The notes under the pieces: generated by a model | What the model was told of the DNA's origin: nothing | The model's input: only the letters and a program-made list of their open reading frames with translations | Database searches by the model: none | NCBI GenBank assembly: GCA_016617855.1 | Contig: JAECUM010003712.1 | Span: 1-64,000, forward strand | Direction: 5' to 3' | Origin: Megalonaias nervosa | Lineage: Eukaryota; Mollusca; Bivalvia; Unionida; Unionidae | DNA length: 64,000 nt | Part shown: in pieces, positions 46,706 to 56,654 of the stretch | Position numbering within the stretch: the stretch's first letter is position 1 | Layout: every line of letters starts with the position of its first letter | Program-made: the position numbers and the translations under genes

Positions 46706-48097
46706 TTAAAAATATGTCAGTCCTGGAAATGGATGTTCAGCAGCTAAAAAATTAACTCGAAAATATAAGTACTTGTTAACAGTGTTTTCAGTCGGAATCG
46801 TAAAATATTGTGTTGTTGAAATGTAAGTATCTGTTGTGCTATACAATGTTGCCCAATTAATATCATCATTTGATCCTTCTAATTTCCAATCATAAATTCG
46901 ACCAACACTAGAGTTTAATCGACCTCGCAAATGAAATTGCCAAATAGCAACTGCAGTGGGACATTTAATTTTGATCCAAACATTTTCAACTTCTCCGTTG
47001 GTCGTCCACTCATGTCTATCAGAGAAAACGTAAAGAGGATAATTTTCAGGATAATATTCTGATGCGCTTACCTCAAACCCGGCTTGGTTGTCAGTTGCTT
47101 TATAAAGTGTTGGAATATACCCAACGTTATTTTTAGTTCGTTTTACACTACTAGACGGACTGTCAACATAAGCTTTATTTGTCAAATCGTTAGGGTTAAC
47201 TGGATCGTAAGTCGTCATTATCTTGTTTGCTTTCATATTTATGTTACCTGACATTGGTCCACCGGATTTCTTAAAATATCGGTTAAGTTCTTCTTTTAAC
47301 TGAGCATAACTAATAGCATCAGTGTTATCAGATGGTGGGGTTATTGGTAATCCAGTTATTTGTGAGCTATTACTCATTATCAGGTTACCTCCCACTGTGT
47401 AACCGGCTTTGTTAAGTTTATTATCGTCAACAGATTTTAGTTGCGCATAACTTACAGCTTGTGTTTGATTTAAGTTTTCTGGCGGATATGTAGTCTCTAA
47501 ATTTATAATTTTTTTCCTGACATATTGATATTACCTGTAACTGTCCCACCTATTTTATCAAGTTTATTATCATCAACAGATTTTAGTTGTGCATAACTTA
47601 CAGCTTGTGTTTGATTAAAGTTTTCTGGCGTATATATAATCTCCAAATTTATAAAAAAATTTTCCTGACATATTGATGTTACCTGTAACTGTCCCACCTA
47701 TTTTATCATGTTTGTTATCATCAACATACTTTAACTGTAAATAACTTACCGCTTGAATTTGATTTAAGTTTGCTGGTGGATACCTGGTCTCCAAATTTAT
47801 AATTTTTTTCCTGACATATCTAAGTTACCGCTTAAAGTTCCTCCTGTCAATGATAGTTTATTATTGTCGACTAATTTAAGTTGTGCATAACTAACAGCTT
47901 GTGTATTAACGACATTTATTGGTGGATAATCTGTTTCTAACTCTAGTACTCGCTGATTTGACATAAACAAGTTTCCCGTCATTGTGTCGCCGGATTTTTT
48001 TTAGATAGCTTGATAAATCAATCTTGCCGTCTGTTATTGTTCTACTTTTAGCTGATGAATCTCCTACTAATGTTCCAAATTTTGTATAATAGCTCAT
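46706..48097 (-). pseudogene. Fibre-like protein: tail-fibre-type repeats plus discoidin-like C-terminal domain, frameshifted
   Basis: Probably an attachment fibre. The N-terminus MSYYTKFGTLVGDSS and LSSYL leads into about five repeats of roughly 53-55 codons with the pattern GGTVTGNINMSGKKI, then INLE.YPP, NQTQAVSYAQLK and VDDNKL, like phage tail-fibre repeats. The last 150 residues (WIKIKCPTAVAIWQFHLRGR, IYDWKLEGSNDDINWATLYS, KYLYFRVNF) resemble an F5/8 type C (galactose-binding-like) domain, which would bind glycans. The frame breaks near 48000, 47800, 47650 and 47510, each at a homopolymer of 7-8 A or T. It is head-to-head with the ATPase gene, with a 54 bp gap. Confidence 0.75.
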
Positions 48098-48151
48098 TAT
48101 TTATTTATCGTCTGACAATTTTTTTATATAGCATAAAATTGTATAACAATA
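48098..48151. promoter_or_regulatory. Divergent intergenic region between fibre and ATPase genes
   Basis: A 54 bp AT-rich gap between two opposed start codons. It contains TTTTTTTATATA and TTGTATAACA, the second a motif also found just upstream of the genes at 45894 (minus), 48856 and 51658. It probably drives both directions. Confidence 0.45.
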
Positions 48152-48829
48152 ATGGCAAAATCATCGATATTAAATTTTGATACAGAGCGGTTGGTAAAAC
48201 ATAAACATCACAATGAACTTCCAGATTGTAATTATCTTATTGTTGGAAGAACTGGATCGGGAAAAACAAACTTACTTATGAATTTACTTCTAGGAGATAA
48301 TTTTAACTACGATCGCTTTTATATTTACACAATTAACCCGCAGCAAGATAAGTACGAGCTACTTAACAATTATAATAACAAACTTCGTGATGATCCTGAG
48401 GCTGGCGAAGATTTTTTTATTATCAAACCACCAGAAGAACTCATCCCAGTTAATCAACTTGATTCGTCCGAACACAAGATAGTTGTTTTTGATGATATTT
48501 CGCTAAACAACGAGGAAATGAATAAAATAAGATCATATTTTTCACTGTCGCGAAATAAAATATGTAATTCAATTTATCTCGCCCAAGGTTTTTATAATGT
48601 TGACAGATTTATTAGGTGAAATACTGGTTGTTTTATATTATTTCCAGGACTTGACAATGTTGACGTTAGAAATATCGCGAACGAGCAATGTGGCGATGTA
48701 ACAAAAGATAAATTTATTGAATTATATCATCAAGCAACGGCAAACAAATATGACTTATTTTTGTTTGATAAACTAACAAATGATACGAGTAAAATGTTTC
48801 GCTGTTGTATTGAAAAATATCTACAGTAA
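48152..48829 (+). pseudogene. Polinton DNA-packaging ATPase (FtsK/HerA, A32-like), one in-frame stop
   Basis: ATP-driven motor predicted to package the genome into the capsid. Walker A is GRTGSGKT (residues 32-39) and Walker B is IVVFDD (110-115), followed by an SRNKICNSIYLAQG segment. The frame is interrupted by TGA at 48617-48619, and the same frame then stays open to TAA at 48827-48829, giving about 225 codons, the usual size for this family. A single change from an Arg CGA codon would explain the TGA; that is inference. First gene of the plus-strand morphogenesis block. Confidence 0.85.
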
Positions 48830-48855
48830 TTTGTATACAAAATAGTATACAATTA

Positions 48856-50363
48856 ATGGAAAGACAAACAAAGTACAGAAAACATATAGAAAATCTAAAA
48901 AAACTTGCGCAATCTCAGGCAAAATTTAAGCAGCAAGTACAGCAAGCACGACGTGGTCAAGTGGTTGCAGCAGAAACAACAGCCGCCGCTCTCACACCAG
49001 TTACTGAAGCTTTACTTGGAATACAACCTGAAACTAAACCATTATCAGAAGAAGAACTTAAGCGACTACAGGAAAAAGGTTTACTCGGACTGGTTAAAGA
49101 ACAACAAGAAGCAACTGCTGGAAGAATTATTGAGAGATCTGATGCGGAGAAAAAAAGATTAGCAGAGGCACTTGCAGCAAATATAGCTAATCCTGTTGCT
49201 AGACAAGTTGAAATAGATCGGCTGATAAATAATCCACTGGAACTTCAACAAAGATTAGCATAAGCAGCAGTAGTTAGACCAATTGAGAGAAGGTTAGAAC
49301 AAAAAGAAGAGATTAGAAGAGAGAGGAAAACTATAGAAGAAATAAAAAGATTTAAAAATGATTTAGAAAATATAAATAGCAAAATAAGAGATAACGAATA
49401 TAAAGATTTTAATAATAAATATAATAACTTTAAAGGTGTGAGAATACATCATGTTAGCAAAGACAATTTTAAAGCAGACGAAAAAATTGAAGAGCTAGAA
49501 AAAATAAAAGAAGATAGTGAGAAAAACCGTAGCGATATAGTTTTAAAAAATAAAAATTATCGTGAGAGTATTAAATTATATCGACATGGAATTATTGCTG
49601 ATCTTTATATTAAGGCTATTAATAATATAAGAAATAAAGAACACAAAAGTCGTCACAATAGTAACTTAAGCACCGAAGCAAAATTATTGGATAAAGAACC
49701 AGAAGAATCAGCATATACATATGAAGATCCTATGATAATTGAAGAAGATTTACAAACATCACTTGAGGAAGATAATGAAAATTGTCGTAAAAAATAGAAA
49801 AACCAAGCAAAACAAGAAATAATGGATTCGGAATATTTTGCTTTTATGAAAGATAATGACATTTCTGACGTTGATAATATTTATAATTGGAAAAAAGATA
49901 AATACGATAATCTTATTAAAAAATTAACTGATATTACAGAAGAAAATATAAGAGCTTACAGAGAAATTGATGCAGCTGAAATAAAAGATATTGAAGGACT
50001 TTATGAAAAAACTAGAAATGATGTTATTGCTGTTGTTTTTAAAAAAAAACTTCAGAAAAAATTAGAGATAAAGAAAATGCTGAAAAATATAAATTTAATT
50101 TTTACGAATTATTTAAGGACTATTATAAAAAGCGATTAAAGTTAACTGAAGAAGAAGAAAAAAAGAAAACTGGAACTGGAGTTAGAATATTTTCATCAGT
50201 TACTGAAATGATTGGCAGATTAATGCTATTGATATCATCAAAAGAAACTGGAAATGTTGGTGCTGAAATTGACAATGAAATTATTGACATACTTGATAAT
50301 TTGAGATCAGAAAATTTATTAACATCTGACGAATACAGAACTTTACATTGCGATTTAATATAA
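48856..50363 (+). pseudogene. Polinton long coiled-coil protein, broken
   Basis: A Lys/Glu/Gln-rich protein of about 500 codons with a basic N-terminus (MERQTKYRKHIENLKKLA), an Ala-rich segment (VVAAETTAAALTP) and long heptad-like charged stretches. One frame runs through TAA at 49261-49263 and TAG at 49795-49797. The frame then shifts at a run of nine A near 50041-50049 and continues to TAA at 50361-50363. It sits between the ATPase and penton genes, which suggests a structural or scaffolding role. No family named. A palindrome TTTGTATACAAA lies upstream of the start. Confidence 0.6.
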
Positions 50364-50440
50364 ATCAAGGCGATTTAATCGCGGCAATTTAATTTTATAA
50401 ATTTGTGTAATGATTTAATATAACAATTTTATATAAAAAA

Positions 50441-51195
50441 ATGTCAGCAACATTATTACTGGACTCTAGCCAATCTGATAAAGATAGCGCAAATTTTTCT
50501 GTAAAGTATATTCCGCCAATAGAACAAGATCGAGAGAAACAATATGAAATTGGACTAATTTCCTGCACTTGTTCTAATGCTATGGCTAATGTAAAAACTG
50601 GAGTAAACGATGAATTTGCATTTAATACTCCTAGTATAGATTCTATATTTAATTGGAAAAAACTTAAAATTCCACAAGGAGCTTATAATATCACTGATCT
50701 AAATAAAATAATAATAGAATTTATAACAAAAAATAAAGGTATAGCTGATAATTTTGAGCTTACACCAAATTATAATACGTTACGCGCTAGAATGAAATTA
50801 AAAGATATAGCAGTTGATTTTCAGAAAGAAACAAGTATCGCATCACTGCTAGGATTTGATTCTTATGTATATTCTTCTAATAAAGAAGAAACTTTTACAC
50901 ACGACGGCCAACTGCCAGTAAATATAACTGATCTAAACGCAATATTGGTAAATTGCTCTATTGCATCTGGATCTTACTCAGCCTTAGGTAGCAAAGGACA
51001 ACGATATATAGTTTTTCACCAGACGTTCCGCCGGGATCTCTTATGCAAATTAGTCCACGTCAGGTTATTTATTATCCGTTAAACGTTGAAAATCAAATAA
51101 CAGAAGTAAATATGCAATTGACAGATCAGTCTGGAAGACAGTTAGATCTTAGCAATGAAGTTGTTACATATTATTTACACTTACGAGAACAGTAA
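50441..51195 (+). pseudogene. Polinton minor capsid (penton) protein, frameshifted near the end
   Basis: Predicted single jelly-roll protein of the capsid vertices. The conserved blocks are present in order: MSATLLLDSSQSD, YEIGLISC, IPQGAYNITDLNKII, TSIASLLGFDSYVYSS, and LPVNITDLNAILVNCSIASG. The frame leaves the family pattern near 51010-51020, and another frame continues with the expected C-terminal part (PRQVIYYPLNVENQ, and a LHLREQ end) to TAA at 51193-51195. It precedes the major capsid gene, as in other Polintons. Confidence 0.78.
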
Positions 51196-51266
51196 ACATA
51201 TTTTCTAAGAAAAGATTTTTAGTAATGCGAAAGATTTGGAAGTAAAATTATGCAACCTCAGATATA

Positions 51267-51590
51267 ATGAAACAGAGAAAAAAAGTTTATCGAAGAAAAA
51301 TAGTAGGAGGATTTTTGGGAAATATATTTGCTACAATTATGAAAAATATTCCAGGAATAGCTCATAAAGTTGCACCAATTGCACTTGACGCATCAAAAGC
51401 TTTTGCAACTGGAGCTGCATCTGCTGCTGGAACTGCTGTGGGACACAAAATAGCTGATAAAATAAAAGGCGATCCACAACGTGGTATACCGACAATCAAA
51501 CAAGCTATTTCAGAAATCGCATCAACAAAAGAAACTCAACGCGCAATGATAACAACGACAAAAAAACTTTTATCACCACGAGGAGAATAA
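51267..51590 (+). CDS. Small basic, Ala/Gly-rich virion-type protein
   Basis: Unbroken 107 aa. The N-terminus is highly basic (KQRKKVYRRKIVGGFLG). A central amphipathic/hydrophobic segment is rich in Ala and Gly (IALDASKAFATGAASAAGTA). The C-terminus is basic (TTKKLLSPRGE). The layout resembles adenovirus-type core or membrane-active minor capsid proteins, which makes DNA binding or membrane disruption possible. It lies between the penton and major capsid genes. The functional idea is inference from composition and position. Confidence 0.6.
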   Translation: MKQRKKVYRRKIVGGFLGNIFATIMKNIPGIAHKVAPIALDASKAFATGAASAAGTAVGHKIADKIKGDPQRGIPTIKQAISEIASTKETQRAMITTTKKLLSPRGE

Positions 51591-51657
51591 ATTATACAAA
51601 AAGTAATATCTAAAGTAACAACACCGAAATAATTTTGTATAACCTAATAAATAAAAA

Positions 51658-53188
51658 ATGTCTGTAAAACATTATCTCGATTTAACAGAAACTTATGACA
51701 CAGACGACACAGTAACAGAATTCGAATACGTTGAATATCTCGATGAAAATTCTAACGAACCTAATAAGGCTGGCGTTAGAACATTTAATACTCGAGACGA
51801 GGACGTAGTTTTGCTTCCTCATAAAGCAATGTTAGAAGTTCATGGCCGGATTATGACAGTAGCTGTTCCACCTGCCGCAATTGCAACTGGAACAGAAGTA
51901 GCTCTTATAAATAACGGTTGGTGTTTATTTAAAAGTGCTAAATATCAGCTGGTCAATCAATCTGTCGAAGATATTTCAAATCACTTACAAGTTGCAAGTA
52001 CAATCTTAAATATTATTTCATTTTCCGACTGCAACTAATATGATGTGGTTTAAAGATACTGGAATTGGAAATGCGACATCTAGAGAATTTATTCCAAGAG
52101 TAGCAGTTGCAGCTGGAGCTGATGCTGCTGCAAGTGCTGCAAATGTGAGAGATTTTCTTATTGTTTATGCTTCTGCGCTGGGTATAGCCGCACCAGCTGC
52201 AGACTCTGGTGTAAACGCTACAAGAGTTTTACTTAATGCTGCTTGTGATAATCTTGGTATAGGACGACCAGATGCAGCAGCTGATGGAACTGCAATGTTA
52301 GCTATAGTTAACAATAATATAGTAGGTTTTAAAAGTGTACGTTACAATGAAGGTTATTTTAAGAGAAAGGCACTTGCAGCAGTATCACGTCAAATTACAA
52401 TGATGCTGCCGTTAAGTACAGTATTTGGCTTTTGCAGGGACTATAATAAAGTATTTCGTGGATTTAAACATACTCTTATTTTAGATCGATCAGAACAAAA
52501 CGACTGCCTGTTTAGGTCAGGTGGGGCTGATGTACAATTTGTCATAAACAAACTTGCACTATGGATGCCAAGAATAACTCCGTCTATCACTAAAATGGCG
52601 GAATTAAATGATATGCAGGAAAAACACACAAACAGAATTTATTTTCAGCAACATAGAATATATCAAACAGCAGTTCCGAATACCACCGACTACACATGGC
52701 GAGTCACAACGACACCAAGTGAACAAAAACCACGGCAATTATTTGTTGTATTTCAGAGACAAGCTCGACGTAATGACCAACAACAAAATAATGCGATATT
52801 TGATAGCGCTGATGTTAGACGAATATACGCTAGAATAAATTCAAAGCAATACCCAGAGCGAGCGATAGAATGCAATTTTGCAGATGACGCTAATAAAAAT
52901 ATTACTCGACCGTACATGTACCTGCTCGACGCACTGCAAAAATATCAAGATGTTGGAGATGGATCTCAGATATCAGTAGAGGAATTTTGTACACTTTATC
53001 CGATATTTTATTTTGATGTTAGTAAACATAGCGAGCGAGCTGTAGACAGCACAGCTGATATTGAAATTACTTGGACACTAGGAGAAGTTCCAGCTCCAGC
53101 AGAGCAGTTAAACGTGTATGCGTTAGTAATAAGCGATAGATTTGTTACAATTGACTCTTTCGGAGGTAAAATGTCAGTCCAAGTTTAA
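51658..53188 (+). pseudogene. Polinton major capsid protein (double jelly roll), one frameshift
   Basis: Predicted hexon-like major capsid protein of about 510 codons, usual for the family. The first part reads MSVKHYLDLTETYDTDDTV, VVLLPHKAMLEVHGRI, INNGWCLFKSAKYQLVNQSV. The second, in another frame from 52040, has MMWFKDTGIG, PLSTVFGFCRDYNKVFRGF, LILDRSEQNDCLFR and a C-terminal EITWTLGEVPAPAEQLNVYA. The frame changes near 52015-52035; the two halves otherwise abut without loss. TTGTATAACC lies 20 bp upstream of the start, with AATAAA between them. Confidence 0.88.
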
Positions 53189-53207
53189 TCTGTAATCGTT
53201 ATATAAG

Positions 53208-53592
53208 ATGACAAAATATATTGTAAAAGAAATATATTTGACTGATGGTCAAGTTAAAAAATTAGCAGCTGCTGTTGCAAAACAGAGGCAGGTTTCATTA
53301 AAGGTCAACCCTAACACCTTGGGTACTTTAACAAAATTAATGTTAACCAAAAGCAAGTAAATAAATACAAGCGCAAAAAACCTTTTCTTTAAATTTAAGT
53401 GCTGCACAAATAACTGCAATGGCAAAACATGGCGGCTTCTTCGGTCCCGCACTATCTGTAATAGCCAGAACGTTAATACCTAAAATTTTACCAGTGTTAG
53501 GTACATTAGGATTAGCAGCAGCGTCCGGAGCAGTATCTGGCGCAACGAAAAAGGCAGTTGAAGGTAGTGGTATAAAGAAAATTTTCGTATGA
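53208..53592 (+). pseudogene. Polinton small virion-type protein with GGFFGP hydrophobic end, frameshifted
   Basis: It starts MTKYIVKEIYLTDGQVKKLA and runs 50 codons to a TAA at 53358-53360. A second frame then carries LSAAQITAMAKHGGFFGPAL and a Gly/Ala-rich end (LGLAAASGAVSGATKKA) to TGA at 53590-53592. LT-x-x-Q repeats followed by a GGF hydrophobic tail are common in a small Polinton protein encoded after the major capsid gene, probably a minor capsid or membrane-active component. The shift lies near 53355 in an A-rich stretch. Confidence 0.6.
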
Positions 53593-53630
53593 ATATCGAT
53601 GGTAATAATTTTATGTGATTGATAAATATA

Positions 53631-53804
53631 ATGCCTAAAAAAAAGACAACGACAAAAAGAAAGACGACGAAAAAAAAGACACGACAGAGGCGAAAAGGGG
53701 GATTTATTCCAATAGCCCCGTTACTAGCAGGATTGGCGGGAGGTCTATTGCCAAATCTGTTAGGAGTAGGACGAGGACTAATGTTGCCAGGAACAAGGAG
53801 ATAA
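53631..53804 (+). CDS. Very basic small protein with glycine-rich hydrophobic tail
   Basis: 57 aa, start taken at the ATG of MPKKKTTTKRK. About 22 residues of Lys/Arg/Thr are followed by GGFIPIAPLLAGLAGGLLPN and LLGVGRGLMLPGTRR. The arrangement resembles adenovirus-type condensing core peptides joined to a membrane-active helix. It sits between a minor capsid gene and the protease, so it is a likely virion component and possible protease substrate (inference). Confidence 0.55.
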   Translation: MPKKKTTTKRKTTKKKTRQRRKGGFIPIAPLLAGLAGGLLPNLLGVGRGLMLPGTRR

Positions 53805-53820
53805 AGTCTGCGTTAAGTAA

Positions 53821-54267
53821 TTTGATATACTTGACAAACTAAAAAAAGTAAAAAATATCAGTGGAGTTTATTCTAAAGATGAACTTATGGCGATTCCACC
53901 GACGCCAGGTTCGTGTGTTGTAAATATGCAAGGTTTTAATGACGGATCTGGCACACATTGGGTAGCTGTTTATGATAACAATTATTTTGACTCGTTCGGA
54001 ATTCCACCAAGTGACGCAGTAAAAAAGTATATGAGCAGAGTACAAGATTCTAAGTCTCCAACGAAGTCTCCAGAGACAAAGTCTCTTACGAAAATAATAA
54101 ATTATTCGTCTAATCAAATTCAACCAGTTGGAACTTCCGCTTGTGGATATTATTGCGTAATGTTCATTAAACAGATGACCGAAAATCCAGATTTTTAAAA
54201 GTTTATTTTGCAATTTGACAAACAACCTTCTCACGCTAATGATGAGATTGCATTAAATTTTATCTAA
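53821..54267 (+). pseudogene. Adenain-like cysteine protease, start and end disturbed
   Basis: Predicted maturation protease of the particle (peptidase C5-like). The triad is visible: GTHWVAVY (His), NNYFDSFG (Asp), then NQIQPVGTSACGYYC (Gln of the oxyanion hole and catalytic Cys). The frame is open back to 53821, where it meets a stop; the expected N-terminus lies in another frame just upstream and has no clear ATG. The frame shifts near 54190, and a tail continues to TAA at 54265-54267. An insertion with repeated KSP units (SKSPTKSPETKSLTK) sits between the Asp and Cys blocks. Confidence 0.82.
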
Positions 54268-54282
54268 ACTCATTGATATACA

Positions 54283-54473
54283 ATGTCAACATATTGTCTC
54301 AAGTGTAAAACTAAACAGAAAATAAAGACGAAAAAACAGAAAAAACAAAAAATAATAGAATAATGCTGAAAAGTATTTGTGCAATCTGTGGAAGAAAAAA
54401 AAGTATGTTTTTACCAAAAACAAAGTTGTCCGGAGCGGGTTACCCTGACAAGATTATTTTAGTAGACGACTAA
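54283..54473 (+). pseudogene. Small zinc-ribbon-type gene split in two frames
   Basis: The first frame encodes MSTYCLKCKTK and a Lys-rich stretch, ending TAA at 54361-54363. The second starts at the overlapping ATG (TAATG), encodes MLKSICAICGRKK, then KLSGAGYPDKIILVDD. Two Cys pairs (YCLKC and CAIC) in the two parts look like one zinc ribbon cut by a frameshift. It lies between the protease and PLA2-integrase genes. Role unknown. Confidence 0.45.
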
Positions 54474-54480
54474 ATAAATA

Positions 54481-55880
54481 ATGACATGCGACTGTGATTG
54501 CGATAGAGATTTGTGTCTCGAGCAAAATAAAATTGTTACATATTGTCAGAAATGCAAAAACAGAGAAATAATTGGAACAGGTGTAGATACACATAAAATT
54601 ATTGGAAAATTGCCGAAACCAAAAGGCGGTTGGACATTGCCAGGTCATAAATATACTGGACCTTATAATCCTCTTGATAAACAACTTACCGAAAACGATA
54701 ATCCACTGCCAGGACAAGAGCCTTACAATCAAGTTGACGCAATAGCAATGCGTCATGATATCTGCTACAGAGATATTGATCTTCCAGACAGCGAACAGAA
54801 TAAGCATAGCTGCGATAAAGTAATGTTAGACGAACTTCGTGATATGAAACCTGTAAATATGCGAGAACGTGTTGACCGAAGGTTGGTCCAGGGTTTTATT
54901 GGAGCAAAATATAAACTTGGTCTCGGTAAAAAAGAATTATATGATGATCTTGCCTTGGTGACGCTAGCGTATCAGCTACACAGACCTAAAATAAAACGTT
55001 TCCGCGACGTAAAGTTGTCGCAAATGCCGTTGATGATATCTGGGCGATAGATTTAGTTGATGTTTCAAATCTAGCCCAATATAACGTTGGCGCTTATGGA
55101 GCTCCAAAGAGATATCTTTTTAATGTTGTAGATGTTTTTAGCAAATACGCGTTTAGTATACCCGTTTCGGTTAAAACGGGGAATCGATGACTGATGCGCT
55201 AAAACAAATTATTGTTAACACAGAAAGAAAACCAAATAGAATCCGGACTGATCATGGAGCGGAGTATTTTAATAAAAAATTTGAACAGTTTTTAAAGCAA
55301 AATAACATTAAAAAATATGTTACAGGAAATGAGAGAAAGTGTCATCGTCGAGCGATTTAATCGCACGCTCAACGAAACAATCCACAAATATTTGACAGCT
55401 AAAAATACGAGTAAATATATTGACAATTTACAAAACATTGTTGACGAGTATAATAACACGAAACACAAATCCATTTCGCTAGGTTAAAGTAAAATGTCGC
55501 CAAACGACGCGATTGCAAATCCAATATTAGCAAACGAAAATATGTACCAACGACACAAATTTAAAGCTGCCGATGAAGTAAGAATTTCTTTGACGAAAAA
55601 AACATTTGAGAAAGGGTATACTCATAATTGGAGCGAAGAAGTATTTGTTGTTGATAAAGTACTTTTAACAATACCAGTTACATACTCGTTAAAAGATTTA
55701 TTAGGTGAGCCTATAACTGGCAGTTGTTACGAGCAAGAACTTCAGAAAACAGAACAAGATATATTTGTTATTGAAAAAGTTATTAAAAAGCGCGGCAACA
55801 AAAGTTTAGTCAAATGGCGTGGATATGGCGATAAATTTAATAGTTGGGTACCAACTCGGTCGATCTCATCGACTGAATAA
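54481..55880 (+). pseudogene. PLA2-like domain, DDE integrase and chromodomain, one broken reading unit
   Basis: It starts with a Cys-rich head (TCDCDCDRDLCLE, YCQKC). A parvovirus-type phospholipase A2-like segment follows, YTGPYNPLDKQL (residue 58 on) with the HDICY active-site motif (92-96). The integrase shows DDIWAIDLVD (first Asp, 55050), RTDHGAEYFN (second Asp, 55250) and VERFNRTL (Glu, 55350). A chromodomain ends it (DIFVIEKVIKKRG, WRGYGDKFNSWVP). The frame shifts near 55000, hits TGA at 55189-55191, shifts near 55187 and 55345, and meets TAA at 55485-55487. The integrase would insert the element and the chromodomain may bias target choice. The PLA2-integrase linkage matches the transposon protein class known as F54H12.3-like. 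The unbroken last part starts at 55494. Confidence 0.85.
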
Positions 55881-56118
55881 TATTATTATAAATTTCTTCG
55901 TATTTTATTAATACTGATTTACATTTTACTGGTTTACATAAAGAAATTAAATGTAATTTTCTTGCACCATCCATTGACATTAAATTAAATATTTTAACAA
56001 AAATAAAATCGTATTTTATATTTCTTTGTTGTCCAGCTATTTTTACGTTTAAAAAGGGTTTTAGAAGTTACCAAAATATTTGATGCTCGGCAACAGTAAA
56101 ATTAAATTTTATTATTTT
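55881..56118. other. AT-rich gap, possibly the 3' part of the minus-strand gene next to it
   Basis: No gene with a clear start. Minus-strand frames here look coding-like in composition (Lys/Asn-rich) but contain stops. They could be the decayed end of the gene at 56119-56334. Confidence 0.3.
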
Positions 56119-56334
56119 TTAAGCAATATGGCACTTAACATCATATCGCCCAGTTGTTGGTCTGCTTAGATATTTTTTACTAACAACATCATCTTCGTCA
56201 TCGTCATAGTTATGTAAAATATATTTTTCATTATAACCAGCAAATCTGTCATTAGTAATATTTTCTGATGTAAAATTTGGAACTGAAACAAAATCTCCCG
56301 AATTTAGTTTAGCCAATCTCTCAATTACGTTCAT
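56119..56334 (-). CDS. Unknown small acidic Polinton protein
   Basis: 71 aa: MNVIERLAKLNSGDFVSVPN, then an acidic middle (NYDDDEDDVVSKKY) and RPTTGRYDVKCHIA. It diverges from the next plus-strand gene across a 38 bp AT-rich gap. No family recognised. The gene may originally have continued below 56119. Confidence 0.4.
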   Translation of the reverse strand: MNVIERLAKLNSGDFVSVPNFTSENITNDRFAGYNEKYILHNYDDDEDDVVSKKYLSRPTTGRYDVKCHIA

Positions 56335-56372
56335 TATTATAATAATCTTTTATCTAATTAATAAATAATAAG

Positions 56373-56654
56373 ATGTTCCGAGAAATAAAATATCATCAAA
56401 AAGTTAATATATTAAATCATAAAGAATTAGCTGAGGCAATTCGAACTTGTTTATTGGGACATAATTTTTATTTTGTTGATGTTATGATAACATTAGGCGA
56501 TTCTGACAAATTTTTATTAACAGCAGCAGATAAAATAAAACTCGACACAAATAAAATGATGACGTTACGATTTAATCGCGACGATGTCATGGAATTTAGT
56601 CATAATTGTCTTACTCGAAATGATATAGAAAATATCATTAGTTATCGTATTTAA
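56373..56654 (+). CDS. Unknown Polinton protein, 93 aa
   Basis: Unbroken small gene: MFREIKYHQKVNILNHKELA, LGHNFYFVDVMITLGDSDKF, MMTLRFNRDDVMEFSHNC. Its last 17 bases overlap the 3' end of the HNH gene on the opposite strand. No family recognised. Confidence 0.45.
   Translation: MFREIKYHQKVNILNHKELAEAIRTCLLGHNFYFVDVMITLGDSDKFLLTAADKIKLDTNKMMTLRFNRDDVMEFSHNCLTRNDIENIISYRI

Noticed and set aside
47500..48010. Programmed -1 ribosomal frameshifting in the fibre gene
   Set aside because: The in-frame A-AAA-AAA run is suggestive, but the shifts required differ in direction between units, so slippage or sequence error is more likely.
53839..54234. 131-codon minus-strand open frame
   Set aside because: Shadow of the adenain-like protease, whose triad motifs are on the plus strand.
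54454..54807. 117-codon minus-strand open frame
   Set aside because: Shadow of the PLA2-like coding region on the plus strand.
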